The notes under the pieces were generated by a model. It made no database searches, was not told where the DNA came from, and saw nothing but the letters and a program-made list of their open reading frames with translations. From assembly GCF_900106045.1 (NCBI RefSeq), contig NZ_LT629802.1, positions 1,302,001 to 1,366,000 of the forward strand: 64,000 nt of DNA. Reading direction: 5' to 3'. Of the stretch, positions 48,440 to 57,852 are shown piece after piece (within the stretch, counting starts at the first letter, position 1; each line of letters begins with the position of its first letter). Source of the DNA: Pseudomonas mucidolens (GTDB lineage: Bacteria; Pseudomonadota; Gammaproteobacteria; Pseudomonadales; Pseudomonadaceae). The position numbers were made by a program, and so were the translations under genes.

Positions 48440-50398
48440 TCATTCACCGGTTTTTTTCACCTTTGATCGTGCATTTGACGGCTTTTTCGCCCGATTTGGC
48501 GTGGCACCCGTCTTGCGCTTGCTCTTCCACGACGTGGCACCGCGTCCCGCCGGGCTGGCCGCTCCACTGATACTCAAACGCAGGCCGGTACAGCGTGTGA
48601 CCTGCTTGCTCATCCACGCGGCTTGCTTGGCGACGAACTCTTCCAGCGTCATTTCACCGCTCTGCACCATATCCAGGGCCTGCTCCCAAATGGCCGTGGT
48701 GCCAGGGTCGGCAATCGCCCGTGGCACCGCGTCGATCAGACTGAACGCCGCCGGGGTGGCCGACAGCGCCTTGCCGTTTTTCACCAGATAGCCCCGGTCC
48801 AACAAGCCCTGGATGATTCCGGCCCGCGTCGCTTCGGTGCCGATGCCCGTGGTGTCCTTGAGTTTTTGCTTGAGCAGCGGGTCTTCCACCAGTTTGGCGA
48901 CGTTTTTCATCGCCTTGATCAGATCGCCTTCGGTGAAGGGTTTTGGCGGTTGGGTCCACAGGTCTTTCAGGTTGACCTGGGCCACCGTGTAATCCTGGCC
49001 TTGCACCAACGACGGCAGCGATTGCGCTGGTGCTGCCTCGCGTCCCTTGCTCGGTGCCAGGGCTTCGGGCAAGGCGCGCTTCCAGCCTGGCTCCATCACC
49101 ACCTTGCCCACCGCCCGCAGCGCTTGGCCCGCGCAGTCGAAGTCGGCCTGGGTGCGGTCGTACTCATGATTGGGCAGGAACTGCGCCAGATAACGGGCGC
49201 GGATCAAGGTGAAGACCGCACGGTGTTTGCCAGTCAATTGCGACAGGTTTTTGCCGGCCCCGGTGGGGATGATGCCGTGGTGAGCACTGACCTTGGCATC
49301 GTTCCAGGCGCGGGAACGGCGTCGGGGGTCGATATGTGGCATCAGTGCGTTGACCGCCGGGTCGTCCCGGCCCAGCGCCGCGAGAATAGCCGAGGCGTCG
49401 CCGTGCTGGCTGAGGGGCAGGTAACCACAATCACTGCGCGGGTAGGTAATGACCTTGTGGGTTTCGTAGAGGGACTGGGCGATATCCAGGGTTTCCTGGG
49501 CGCCCAGACCGAGCTTCTTGGAGCAGATTTCCTGCAAGGTCCCCAGGTCGAAGGGCAGCGGGGCTACTTCGCGCATGCGTTCGGTGCGCAGCTTCACCAG
49601 TCGGGCGCTGGCCGCGTGGCTGATTGCCGTGGCAGCTTCTTGCGCTCGCTGGGGGTTCAGGCAGCGGCCCTGGTCGTCACACAGGTCTTCGGCGGCACGC
49701 CATTGCGCAGTAAAGGTGAGGTGGTCGTGCTTCAGGTCGACGTCGATGGCCCAATAGGCCACCGGGACGAAGTTTGCAATGCTGCGGTCGCGGTCCACCA
49801 CCAGGCGCAGGGTCGGGGTTTGCACCCGGCCGACCGGCAATACGCCCTGATAGCCGGACTGGCGGCCCAGCAGCGTAAACAGTCGGCTCATGTTCATCCC
49901 GATCAACCAGTCGGCGCGGGAGCGGCCCAGGGCCGAATGGTAAAGGCTGAAGGTTTCGGCACCGGGCTTGAGGGCGGCCAGGGCCTTGCGGATCGAGGCA
50001 TCGTCGAGTGCCGACAGCCACAGCCGTTGGATCGGCCCGCGATAACGGCAATGCTCCACCAGTTCCCGCGCAATCATCTCGCCCTCGCGGTCGGCATCGG
50101 TGGCGATCACCAGTTCCTGGGCTTCGCCCAGCAGGCGCTTGACTGCCTTGAACTGGCTGGCAGTCTTGGGCTTGACCTTCATCTTCCATTTTTCCGGGAC
50201 GATGGGCAGGTCGGCCAGCACCCAGCGCTTGTACTTGGCGTCGTACGCATCGGGCGGTGCGGTTTCCAGCAGGTGGCCAATGCACCAGGTGACCGTGACC
50301 CCCGAACCCACCCAACACCCGTCACCCCGTCGGCGCGCGCCGAGCACGGCGGCGATATCCTTGGCCTGGGAGGGTTTTTCACAGAGGAACAGCCGCAT
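48440..50398 (-). CDS. topB: DNA topoisomerase III
   Basis: A 652-residue type IA topoisomerase. The TOPRIM domain has Glu7 in CEKPSQA and ATDADREGEMIARE (99-112). The nucleophilic Tyr319 is in HKVITYPRSDCGYLP. LPVGRVQTPTL and DTTGIGTEATRAGII are conserved family motifs. It relaxes negative supercoils and decatenates. The C-terminal 60 residues are Lys/Arg/Ser-rich without zinc-finger cysteines, so the tail is a basic DNA-binding extension. The ATG at 50398 gives the family start; the longer frame runs into REP sequence. Confidence 0.93.
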   Translation of the reverse strand: MRLFLCEKPSQAKDIAAVLGARRRGDGCWVGSGVTVTWCIGHLLETAPPDAYDAKYKRWVLADLPIVPEKWKMKVKPKTASQFKAVKRLLGEAQELVIATDADREGEMIARELVEHCRYRGPIQRLWLSALDDASIRKALAALKPGAETFSLYHSALGRSRADWLIGMNMSRLFTLLGRQSGYQGVLPVGRVQTPTLRLVVDRDRSIANFVPVAYWAIDVDLKHDHLTFTAQWRAAEDLCDDQGRCLNPQRAQEAATAISHAASARLVKLRTERMREVAPLPFDLGTLQEICSKKLGLGAQETLDIAQSLYETHKVITYPRSDCGYLPLSQHGDASAILAALGRDDPAVNALMPHIDPRRRSRAWNDAKVSAHHGIIPTGAGKNLSQLTGKHRAVFTLIRARYLAQFLPNHEYDRTQADFDCAGQALRAVGKVVMEPGWKRALPEALAPSKGREAAPAQSLPSLVQGQDYTVAQVNLKDLWTQPPKPFTEGDLIKAMKNVAKLVEDPLLKQKLKDTTGIGTEATRAGIIQGLLDRGYLVKNGKALSATPAAFSLIDAVPRAIADPGTTAIWEQALDMVQSGEMTLEEFVAKQAAWMSKQVTRCTGLRLSISGAASPAGRGATSWKSKRKTGATPNRAKKPSNARSKVKKTGE

Positions 50399-50506
50399 GG
50401 TCACCACATTCGTTGCATAGGTTGAATGTAAGCAGGATGCGCAAGAGAAGGGTGTTGAGCAAGCTTTATCTGGATGGATATACAGCAATTTGTGTGGGGG
50501 GAACCC

Positions 50507-50613
50507 GTGTGGGAGCGGGCTTGCTCGCGATAGCGAAGAATCAGTCGATGCATTCGGTGACTGACACTCTGCGTTCGCGAGCAAGCCCGCTCCCACACAA
50601 GCCCGCTCCCACA
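50507..50613. repeat. REP element pair between topB and MHS permease
   Basis: GTGTGGGAGCGGGCTTGCTC (from 50507) is mirrored by GAGCAAGCCCGCTCCCACAC (to about 50598), followed by a further partial copy to 50613. It is the standard Pseudomonas REP core. Confidence 0.88.
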
Positions 50614-50637
50614 AGGGATCTACAGTGTTGCGGGATA

Positions 50638-52263
50638 TCAGTTGTTATCGATATCGACGTGCCGGGTTTCCTTCAGGCACAACAAACCGACGATCAGGCT
50701 CACTCCGGTAATCACTACCGGGTACCACAGCCCATAGAAGATATCGCCGGTGTACACCACCAAGGCAAACGACACCGTCGGCAGGAACCCACCAAACCAG
50801 CCGTTGCCGATGTGGTAGGGCAGGGACATGGAGGTGTAGCGGATGCGCGTCGGGAACAGTTCCACCATCAGTGCCGCCAGCGGGCCGTAGCACATCGCCG
50901 CGATCAGGATCAGGGCGACGATCAGCACCACCACCATGCTCTTGTTGACCTGGGCCACGTCCGCCGCTTTCGGGTAACCAGCCAGCGTCACGGCGCCGCG
51001 CAGGGCGTCTTCGTCGTAACCGTCGATGCGAATATCACCGATGCTGACGTGTACGGCACTGCCGGCGGGTGCGGCTTGGCTGCTGTAGGGCAGGCCTTGT
51101 TTGACCAGGAAGGTCTTGACCTTGTCGCACGGGCTGTCAAAACGCGCCTTGCCCACCGGGTCGAACTGGAAGGTGCAGGTGGCCGGATCTGCCAGCACGG
51201 TGATCGGCGCCTGGCGGCTGGCCTGGTCCATCGCCGGGTTGGTGTAGTGGGCCAGCCCCTTGAAGATCGGGAAGTACAGTGCGGTGGCGAGCAGCAGCCC
51301 GACCATCAAGACCGGTTTGCGGCCCATTTTGTCCGACAGCCAGCCGAAGAAGATAAAGAACGGCGCGCCGATCACTACACTGATGATCAACAGCATGTTG
51401 GCCAGGGCCGGATCCATCTTCAGGAACTGGGTGAGGAAGAACAGCACATAAAACTGCGCGGCGTAGAAGGTCACGGCCTGGCCGGCGTTGATGCTGAACA
51501 ATGCAATCAGCACCACCTTGAGGTTTTCCCACTTGCCGAACGACTCGCGGATCGGCGCCTTGCAGGTTTTGCCTTGCTCTTTCATTTTCAGGAACGCGGG
51601 CGACTCGTGCAGACTCATGCGGATCCAGGTGGAAATCCCCAGCAGCACGATCGATAGCAGAAACGGCAAGCGCCAGCCCCAGACTTCAAATTGATCGCCG
51701 GTGAAATAACGGCAGGCCAGCACCACCAGCAGCGACAGCAACAGGCCGATGGTCGCGGTGGATTGAATCCAGCTGGTGTGGAACCCACGTTTACCGGCCG
51801 GCGCGTGCTCGGCGACATAGGTCGCGGCGCCGCCGTATTCACCGCCCAGCGCCAGGCCCTGGAGCATGCGCAGCACTACCAGAATGATCGGCGCGGCAAT
51901 CCCGATGCTTGAATAGGTGGGCAGCAGCCCCACGCAGAAGGTGGCCACGCCCATCAGGATGATCGTCACGAGGAACGTGTATTTACGTCCGATCATGTCG
52001 CCCAGGCGGCCGAATACCAATGCGCCGAAAGGGCGGACTACAAAGCCGGCGGCAAACGCCATCAGCGCGAAAATGAACGCCGTGGTGTCGTTGACCCCGG
52101 CAAAAAACTGTTTACTGATGACCGCCGCCAGGGCGCCGTAGAGGAAAAAGTCATACCACTCGAACACCGTCCCCAGGGACGAGGCGAAGATGACCTTTTG
52201 CGACTCCTTGCTGGTGGTCGTGGCGCCAGGTGTGGCGTTCAGGGGGTGAGCATGTTCTGACAT
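50638..52263 (-). CDS. MHS-family MFS transporter with periplasmic insert
   Basis: A 541-residue major facilitator of the metabolite:H+ symporter type (ShiA/ProP/KgtP branch). GTVFEWYDFFLYGALAAVI near residue 31, GRLGDMIGRKYTFL and ALGGEYGGAATYVAEHAP are hallmarks. Residues of about 338-442 form an extra hydrophilic loop with two cysteines and no counterpart in standard 430-450-residue members. The ATG at 52263 has GAGGGA before it; the longer frame was rejected. It lies 94 bases downstream of a GMC oxidoreductase gene on the same strand; the substrate may be that enzyme's alcohol. Confidence 0.88.
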   Translation of the reverse strand: MSEHAHPLNATPGATTTSKESQKVIFASSLGTVFEWYDFFLYGALAAVISKQFFAGVNDTTAFIFALMAFAAGFVVRPFGALVFGRLGDMIGRKYTFLVTIILMGVATFCVGLLPTYSSIGIAAPIILVVLRMLQGLALGGEYGGAATYVAEHAPAGKRGFHTSWIQSTATIGLLLSLLVVLACRYFTGDQFEVWGWRLPFLLSIVLLGISTWIRMSLHESPAFLKMKEQGKTCKAPIRESFGKWENLKVVLIALFSINAGQAVTFYAAQFYVLFFLTQFLKMDPALANMLLIISVVIGAPFFIFFGWLSDKMGRKPVLMVGLLLATALYFPIFKGLAHYTNPAMDQASRQAPITVLADPATCTFQFDPVGKARFDSPCDKVKTFLVKQGLPYSSQAAPAGSAVHVSIGDIRIDGYDEDALRGAVTLAGYPKAADVAQVNKSMVVVLIVALILIAAMCYGPLAALMVELFPTRIRYTSMSLPYHIGNGWFGGFLPTVSFALVVYTGDIFYGLWYPVVITGVSLIVGLLCLKETRHVDIDNN

Positions 52264-52357
52264 CGGGTATCCCTCACAGTGATTATTTATTGTTGTTCCA
52301 CTGTCGACGCCGTGTCGGCGTCGCTTTACCACGTCTCCTGTAAGAGACTTGTGGCAT

Positions 52358-54004
52358 TCAGATTGCCGTGACCAGTTGTTTTTCCGAGTTGGGGCTCCTT
52401 GTTTGCGGGGACAGGATCAATTGCGCGGCTTTTTCCGCGATCATCAGCGTAGGCGAGCAGGTATTGCCGGACGTGATACGCGGCATGATCGACGCATCGG
52501 CGATGCGCAGGCCGGGAATGCCGTGGACTCGCAACTGTGCGTCGACCACCGCGTCCCTGTCGTTACCCATGCGGCAGGTGCCCACCGGATGGAAAATCGT
52601 GGTGCCAATCCGTGCGGCGGCTTCTTGCAGTTGCTCCTCGCTTTGCATGGCTTCACCGGGCAGGTATTCCACCGGGTTGAACGGGCGCAAAGCCTGGGCG
52701 CTGACGATGCGCCGGGTCAGGCGAATGGCGTCGGCGGCCACCCGCAAGTCTTCCGGGTGGCTCAGGTAATTGGGCTGGATCAGCGGCGCCGTCGAAGGGT
52801 CGGTCGAGCGAATATCGATGCGCCCGCGACTTTGCGGGCGCAGGTCGCAGACCGACGCGGTGAAGGCCGGGAACGCGTGCAAGGGTTCGCCGAAGCGCTC
52901 GAGGGAGAGTGGCTGCACATGGTATTCGAGGTTGGCCGAGATCTGTTCCGGGCCTGAGCGGGCGAAAGCGCCGAGCTGGCTGGGCGCCATGGACAGCGGA
53001 CCGCTGCGGTCATAAAGATACTGCAGCCCCATGCCCATCTTGCCCCACACGGAGCTCGCGACCTGGTTCAGGGTCCGGGCGTTTTCCAGCGTGTAGATCA
53101 GCCGCAATTGCAGGTGGTCCTGCAGGTTGCCGCCGACACCGGGCAGTTCATGCAACACATCGATACCCAAAGGCTTGAGCACCCGCGCAGGTCCGATACC
53201 GGAACGTTGCAGGATGCCGGGTGAGCCCACGGCCCCCGCACACAGGATGATTTCCTGGCGGGCCTGCCAGCGGATCTGCTGTCCGTGCTGCCGGCCCAGC
53301 ACCGTGCTGGCGCGACCGTTTTCCAGTAGTACGCGGTCGACTTCCACTTCGGTCAGCACCGTGAGGTTGGGGCGTTGGCGAATCGGCTTGAGAAAGGCCT
53401 TGGCCGCATTCCAGCGCACGCCGGCTTTCTGATTGACCTGGAAGTAACCACAGCCTTCGTTGTCACCCTGATTGAAGTCATCGATGCTGGCGATACCACT
53501 TTGCTTGGCGGCCTCGCGGAAGGCATCAAGGATCGGCCAATGCAAACGCTGCTGCTCGACGCGCCATTCACCCTGATCGCCGTGGAGTGGCGAGGCGCCG
53601 GCAAAATGATTTTCGCTGTGTTTGAACAGCGGCAGCACATCGTTCCAGGCCCAGCCGGGATTGCCCGCGGCGGCCCAGCCGTCGTAGTCGTTGGCCTGGC
53701 CGCGCATGTAGATCATACCGTTGATCGATGAACAACCGCCCAGCACCTTGCCGCGTGGATAGCTCAGCGCACGGCCTTGCAGGCCTTCCTGGGCTTCGGT
53801 CTTGAAACACCAGTCGGTGCGTGGGTTGCCGATGCAAAACAGGTAGCCGACGGGGATATGAATCCAGGGATAATTGTCGCGGCCACCGGCTTCCAGTAGC
53901 AGCACGCGATGGGCGGGATTGGCGGACAGTCGATTTGCCAGCAGGCAACCCGCCGGGCCGGCGCCTACTACCACGTAATCGTATTGCGCAGGTGCAATAG
54001 TCAT
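52358..54004 (-). CDS. GMC-family FAD oxidoreductase (choline/alcohol dehydrogenase-like)
   Basis: A 548-residue flavoprotein. The FAD motif VVVGAGPAGCLLANRLS lies at 10-26, and LLEAGGRDN at 36-44. GKVLGGCSSINGMIYMRG is the GMC signature 1; a second signature GAVGSPGILQRSGIGP follows; HPVGTCRMGND contains the catalytic His near the C-terminus. The family oxidises alcohols such as choline, polyethylene glycol or long-chain alcohols. Its gene lies just upstream of the MHS permease gene, so uptake and oxidation of one alcohol is likely. A LysR gene is divergent, 127 bases away. Confidence 0.9.
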   Translation of the reverse strand: MTIAPAQYDYVVVGAGPAGCLLANRLSANPAHRVLLLEAGGRDNYPWIHIPVGYLFCIGNPRTDWCFKTEAQEGLQGRALSYPRGKVLGGCSSINGMIYMRGQANDYDGWAAAGNPGWAWNDVLPLFKHSENHFAGASPLHGDQGEWRVEQQRLHWPILDAFREAAKQSGIASIDDFNQGDNEGCGYFQVNQKAGVRWNAAKAFLKPIRQRPNLTVLTEVEVDRVLLENGRASTVLGRQHGQQIRWQARQEIILCAGAVGSPGILQRSGIGPARVLKPLGIDVLHELPGVGGNLQDHLQLRLIYTLENARTLNQVASSVWGKMGMGLQYLYDRSGPLSMAPSQLGAFARSGPEQISANLEYHVQPLSLERFGEPLHAFPAFTASVCDLRPQSRGRIDIRSTDPSTAPLIQPNYLSHPEDLRVAADAIRLTRRIVSAQALRPFNPVEYLPGEAMQSEEQLQEAAARIGTTIFHPVGTCRMGNDRDAVVDAQLRVHGIPGLRIADASIMPRITSGNTCSPTLMIAEKAAQLILSPQTRSPNSEKQLVTAI

Positions 54005-54131
54005 CTGGGGGCTCGCTTGTTTTTCTTATTGGTTCCATCCTAGTTGTTAGTTTTCGTCTTAAAAATGTTAGTTTTTACCCAGCTGCTGTGCGTTTTTAAA
54101 CAGTACCGTGCTCAAGGCTGAGAGGGGCGAC

Positions 54132-55037
54132 ATGTTCGACTGGAATGATCTGCGGTTCTTTCTTGAGTTACAGCGCAGCGGGCGTCTGCTTACCGCTGCG
54201 CGGCGTTTGAAAACCACGCATGCCACAGTGGCCCGGCATATCGAGGCCATCGAGAAAAGTCTCGGCACCGCACTGTTCGTGCAGCACGCCCAAGGGTATG
54301 AACTGACGCCGGCGGGCGAAGCGCTGCTCAAGCACGCCGAAGCCATGGAGAATGTAGCCCTGTTGGCTGAAGAAGAGCTGACGCATTCGGCCGCGCCTTT
54401 GGGCAAGATTCGCCTTGGCGTCGCCGAAGGGTTGGGGGTGATGTTCCTGGCCGGCCGTATGGGCGGTCTGTTCGAGCGCTACCCAGGGCTGGAAGTGGAG
54501 CTGGTGGCGGTGCCGCGTTTTGTCAGCATCCTCAATCGCGAGGCGGAAATCAGCATCCACCTGGAACGTCCCTGCGTAGACCAACTGGTCACGCGCAAAC
54601 TGACTGACTATCGCCTGGCGCTTTACGCCAGCCGCAGCTACCTGGCGCGTACCCCGGCGATCGAGAAACGTGAAGACCTGGCCGCGCATGCCTGGGTCGA
54701 TTACGTCGACGACCTGCTGTTCAGCCAGGAGCTGAAATTGCTCAGCAGTTTTTGCCGCAACCCCAGGGTGGTGTTCCACAGCACCAGTGTCATCGCCCAG
54801 CACCAGGCGGCACGTTCGGGGCTGGGGATTGCCGTGTTGCCCTGCTTCATGGCCGCCGCGGATCCGGACTTGGTGCCCCTGTTGCCGGAGGAAAGTATCC
54901 AGCGCAGCTATTGGATCAGTTCCCGGCGTGAGCTGCACAAGTCGGTGCGGTTACGGGTGCTGTGGGATTACCTGGTGGAATTATGTGCGAAGGAACAGCG
55001 ACTGCTGTTGGGCCACCACACAAATCCAAGCAGATAG
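54132..55037 (+). CDS. LysR-family regulator with repeated 3' end
   Basis: A 301-residue LysR regulator. Helix-turn-helix text is NDLRFFLELQRSGRLLTAA and TTHATVARHIEAIEKSLG, the variant typical of the group controlling oxidoreductase genes; GIAVLPCFMAAADPDLVPL lies in the effector domain. The ATG at 54132 follows AGAGGGG. It is divergent from the GMC gene. The C-terminal 37 codons (ELHKSVRLRVLWDYL onward) are part of a 324-bp unit repeated downstream, but the gene itself remains intact with its own stop at 55037. Confidence 0.9.
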   Translation: MFDWNDLRFFLELQRSGRLLTAARRLKTTHATVARHIEAIEKSLGTALFVQHAQGYELTPAGEALLKHAEAMENVALLAEEELTHSAAPLGKIRLGVAEGLGVMFLAGRMGGLFERYPGLEVELVAVPRFVSILNREAEISIHLERPCVDQLVTRKLTDYRLALYASRSYLARTPAIEKREDLAAHAWVDYVDDLLFSQELKLLSSFCRNPRVVFHSTSVIAQHQAARSGLGIAVLPCFMAAADPDLVPLLPEESIQRSYWISSRRELHKSVRLRVLWDYLVELCAKEQRLLLGHHTNPSR

Positions 55038-55826
55038 AGCTGTTGTGGCGAGCGGGCTTGCCCCGCGCTGGGCTGCGAAGCAGTCCCAGTAAGCCGAATG
55101 CGCTGTATCAGATACTCCGTAGCGACTGGTTTTGGGGCTGCTATCGCAGCCCAACGCGGGGCAAGCCCGCTCGCCACAGAGGAATTCGTCAGTTTCTGAA
55201 AGTTGTGTAGATACCTATGCCCGGAGGGAGAGGGGACTGACTGGAGTGTGCGTGAGCTGCACAAGTCGGTGCGGTTGCGGGTGCTGTGGGATTACGTGGT
55301 GGAATTATGTGCGAAGGAACAGCGGCTGCTGTTGGGCCACCACACAAATCCAAGCAGATAGAGCTGTTGTGGCGAGCGGGCTTGCCCCGCGTTGGACTGC
55401 GAAGCAGTCCCAGTAAGCCGAATGCGCTGTATCAGATACTCCGTAGCGACTGGTTTTGGGGCTGCTATCGCAGCCCAACGCGGGGCAAGCCCGCTCGCCA
55501 CAGAGGAATTCGTCAGTTTCTGAAAGTTGTGTAGATACCTATGCCCGGAGGGAGAGGGGACTGACTGGAGTGTGCGTGAGCTGCACAAGTCGGTGCGGTT
55601 GCGGGTGCTGTGGGATTACGTGGTGGAATTGTGCGCGAAGGAACAGCGGCTGCTGTTGGGCCACCACACAAATCCAAGCAGATAGAGCTGTTGTGGCGAG
55701 CGGGCTTGCCCCGCGTTGGACTGCGAAGCAGTCCCAGTAAGCCGAATGCGCTGTATCAGATACTCCGTGGCGACTGGTTTTGGGGCTGCTATCGCAGCCC
55801 AACGCGGGGCAAGCCCGCTCGCCACA
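54926..55826 (+). repeat. Tandem 324-bp repeat: LysR 3' end plus REP pair, 2.8 copies
   Basis: Copy 1 is 54926-55249, copy 2 is 55250-55573 and the partial copy 3 is 55574-55826. Each copy carries about 112 bases of the LysR coding end, a REP pair (TGTGGCGAGCGGGCTTGCCC and its inverse CCCGCTCGCCACA) and, in copies 1 and 2, a 70-base tail. Copies differ by only a few bases (for example TTACGGG against TTGCGGG, GCGCTGGGC against GCGTTGGAC). The 324-bp period is a multiple of three, so it makes open-frame echoes (55132-55416, 55456-55740) that are not genes. The 795-base gap 55038-55832 is filled by this array. Confidence 0.95.
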
Positions 55827-55832
55827 ACAGCG

Positions 55833-57701
55833 TTATCTGCTTGAGAGTTGCACCACCTGGTGCACCTGCTCTCCACATGCGCGGGCGTCGTTGATCATCT
55901 TTTCAAATGGCGCGCTGACAATGTCGTCGTGGCTCAGCCAGCGGACTTTCTGGATCAGGCGATAGTGGTAGCGCAAGCCATCGTCGAGCGGTTCGCCATC
56001 GAGTTCCAGATCGTACCAGGGCGAGTGGACTCGACAGCCCTGGACAGGCTTGTGCATCTTTCCGCCCGTCAGGGTGAAGCTGTAGTCGAGGGTTTCCGGG
56101 TTGCCCAGATACAGATCGGCCAGTTGCCCGTTGCGGCGGTAGTTGATCACCTCATCCCATTTTTCTTTCAACGACTGGTCGCTATAGACGTAACCGTTGG
56201 CCAGTTTTTCCAGGGCGCGCAAGTCGGTCATGCTGGCGTTGACGGTGTAAACCTCGGGCAGTACAAAAGCGGTGGCCGGGCGGGAAACCTGACAGTCGCT
56301 GATTTCCCTGCCGAAGTTATCGCAGATGTCCTGGTCAGTGGCGGTGGCGCCTTGCCCACGGTCGGCGACGCTCAGTTGCATCAGGGGCAGATGACTGAAC
56401 GTCACCGTGGCGCGGGTCGTGGCGTTGCCGTGCTTATCGTAGTGCACCTGTTTGTCCAGGCGAATGCTGGTTTCCGGGCGCTGCAGTGGAATATGCTCCT
56501 CACGCACTTCACCTTTGGCATTGTTTACCAGCACCCAGCGGTCCTGGATGTCGGGCAGGGTCTGGCCGGGCGCGAATATCGGATTGGTCGGGTCGAGCCA
56601 CCACACCTGGCCGGCGACCTCTGCGCGCACGATCGCATGGTTCGGCGCATTGGTGCCCGGAATCAGCAGCGCCTCCACCACATCCCCGCGACTGACCCAC
56701 GCGGTCTCGGCCTTGATCCCGCTGGCCTTGAGCATCGCAGTCAAAAGGATCGCCAGGTCTTTGCAATCGCCGTAGCCGTGCTGTTCGATCTCTTCCAGGT
56801 TGAAGGGTACATAACCGCGATCCGAAGCGCGCCAGTCACCCAGGTAGCGGTAGTGATCGTTGATATGCTGCATCAGGCCCGCGACCTGCTGTGCGGCTGG
56901 CAGGTCTTTGACGGCGGTGACGGCGGCGGCGCTTTCGGGCGGCAGGCTGGCCGCCAGAATCTGGTTATAGCGCTGGGCAAAACCGCCGAAGTACTGCTGT
57001 ACGTCCAGGGTGCTGCCCACTTCGATACGCGGGACCAGGCGGATATAGGCTTTGCTCGATTCGTTGATGTAGTTGAGATAGATCGGGGCTTTTTGCTCGA
57101 TGTCCAGGGTCTTGCGATTGGCCGCCAGCGTCACGGTGAAATCGTCCATCAATTCGCTGCGCCACTGGATCGGCCGTTCTGCGCTGAAACGTGCCTTGAA
57201 ACGATCACGGCGCGCGGCGCTTGGACCGAATTGCAGGGCATGGTGGAACTCGGTCATTAACGGTTTGGCGGCGTAGTGTTCGCGTACCGTGTAGCGGACC
57301 CGGGTGCCGACCCGCAGGTTGGGAAAGGCCAGGGAGGTCTGTTTTTCACGGGAGAAACCCTGATCGGGATTCGGCGCGGTGCGCGTATCAATCTGCGCTT
57401 CACCCAGTGGCTGTGGCTTGCCGCCTGGCTGGGTAAACTCGGCGTGGAGCACTTCAAAAGCATCGGCTTCGGCGTAGTTGAAGTCGATCCGCGAGAGCAT
57501 TTCTCGCCCGCTTGGCTTGAGGATGGTGTAGCGATACGTGGTGGTGCAATCGGTGCTGGTGTCGCGATTGAAGTGGCAGTGCAATTCGGTTTCGCTGGCC
57601 AGCGGCGCTTCGGTCATGGGTTGCAGTGCAGCGCACACGGCGTGGCTGACAAGCCCCAGGCTGGCGCAAATCAAAGGGCGGTAAAACGAAGAACGGTGCA
57701 T
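55833..57701 (-). CDS. Transglutaminase-like exported protein (DUF3857)
   Basis: A 622-residue secreted or periplasmic protein. A signal peptide spans about 1-24 (ending AVCAA). The DUF3857 beta-domain covers about 60-240. The transglutaminase triad is Cys313 in HGYGDCKDLA, His355 in NAPNHAIV and Asp370 in WWLDPTN. DUF3858-like sequence follows. Such proteins often act as papain-type peptidases or in peptide uptake; the exact role is unknown. GAGG precedes the ATG at 57701. It is convergent with the tandem LysR array. Confidence 0.88.
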   Translation of the reverse strand: MHRSSFYRPLICASLGLVSHAVCAALQPMTEAPLASETELHCHFNRDTSTDCTTTYRYTILKPSGREMLSRIDFNYAEADAFEVLHAEFTQPGGKPQPLGEAQIDTRTAPNPDQGFSREKQTSLAFPNLRVGTRVRYTVREHYAAKPLMTEFHHALQFGPSAARRDRFKARFSAERPIQWRSELMDDFTVTLAANRKTLDIEQKAPIYLNYINESSKAYIRLVPRIEVGSTLDVQQYFGGFAQRYNQILAASLPPESAAAVTAVKDLPAAQQVAGLMQHINDHYRYLGDWRASDRGYVPFNLEEIEQHGYGDCKDLAILLTAMLKASGIKAETAWVSRGDVVEALLIPGTNAPNHAIVRAEVAGQVWWLDPTNPIFAPGQTLPDIQDRWVLVNNAKGEVREEHIPLQRPETSIRLDKQVHYDKHGNATTRATVTFSHLPLMQLSVADRGQGATATDQDICDNFGREISDCQVSRPATAFVLPEVYTVNASMTDLRALEKLANGYVYSDQSLKEKWDEVINYRRNGQLADLYLGNPETLDYSFTLTGGKMHKPVQGCRVHSPWYDLELDGEPLDDGLRYHYRLIQKVRWLSHDDIVSAPFEKMINDARACGEQVHQVVQLSSR

Positions 57702-57814
57702 GGGCGCCTCGGATGGAACAGTGAAACAGACACCCCGACGGGGCTCCGGAAGGCGCCGGATGATAATAGATCTCAACACCGAGGGCCAGTGTTGTCGGAC
57801 AAGGAATCTGGATG

Positions 57815-57837
57815 AAAGGCCCGAGATAGAGCCTTTT
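57815..57837. terminator. Weak hairpin with T-run
   Basis: AAAGGC (57815-57820) pairs with GCCTTT (57831-57836) followed by TTT on the plus strand. No gene ends into it on the plus strand; on the minus strand it follows the alkylation-repair gene but lacks a T-run. Confidence 0.35.
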
Positions 57838-57852
57838 TTGTTGTGAGAAGGG

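Noticed and set aside
48623..50425. 600-codon plus-strand frame opposite topB
   Set aside because: Antisense shadow of a certain topoisomerase gene.
55132..55894. Series of 80-100-codon frames with identical ends
   Set aside because: They are echoes of the 324-bp tandem repeat, not genes; no separate ribosome sites beyond the copied LysR segment.
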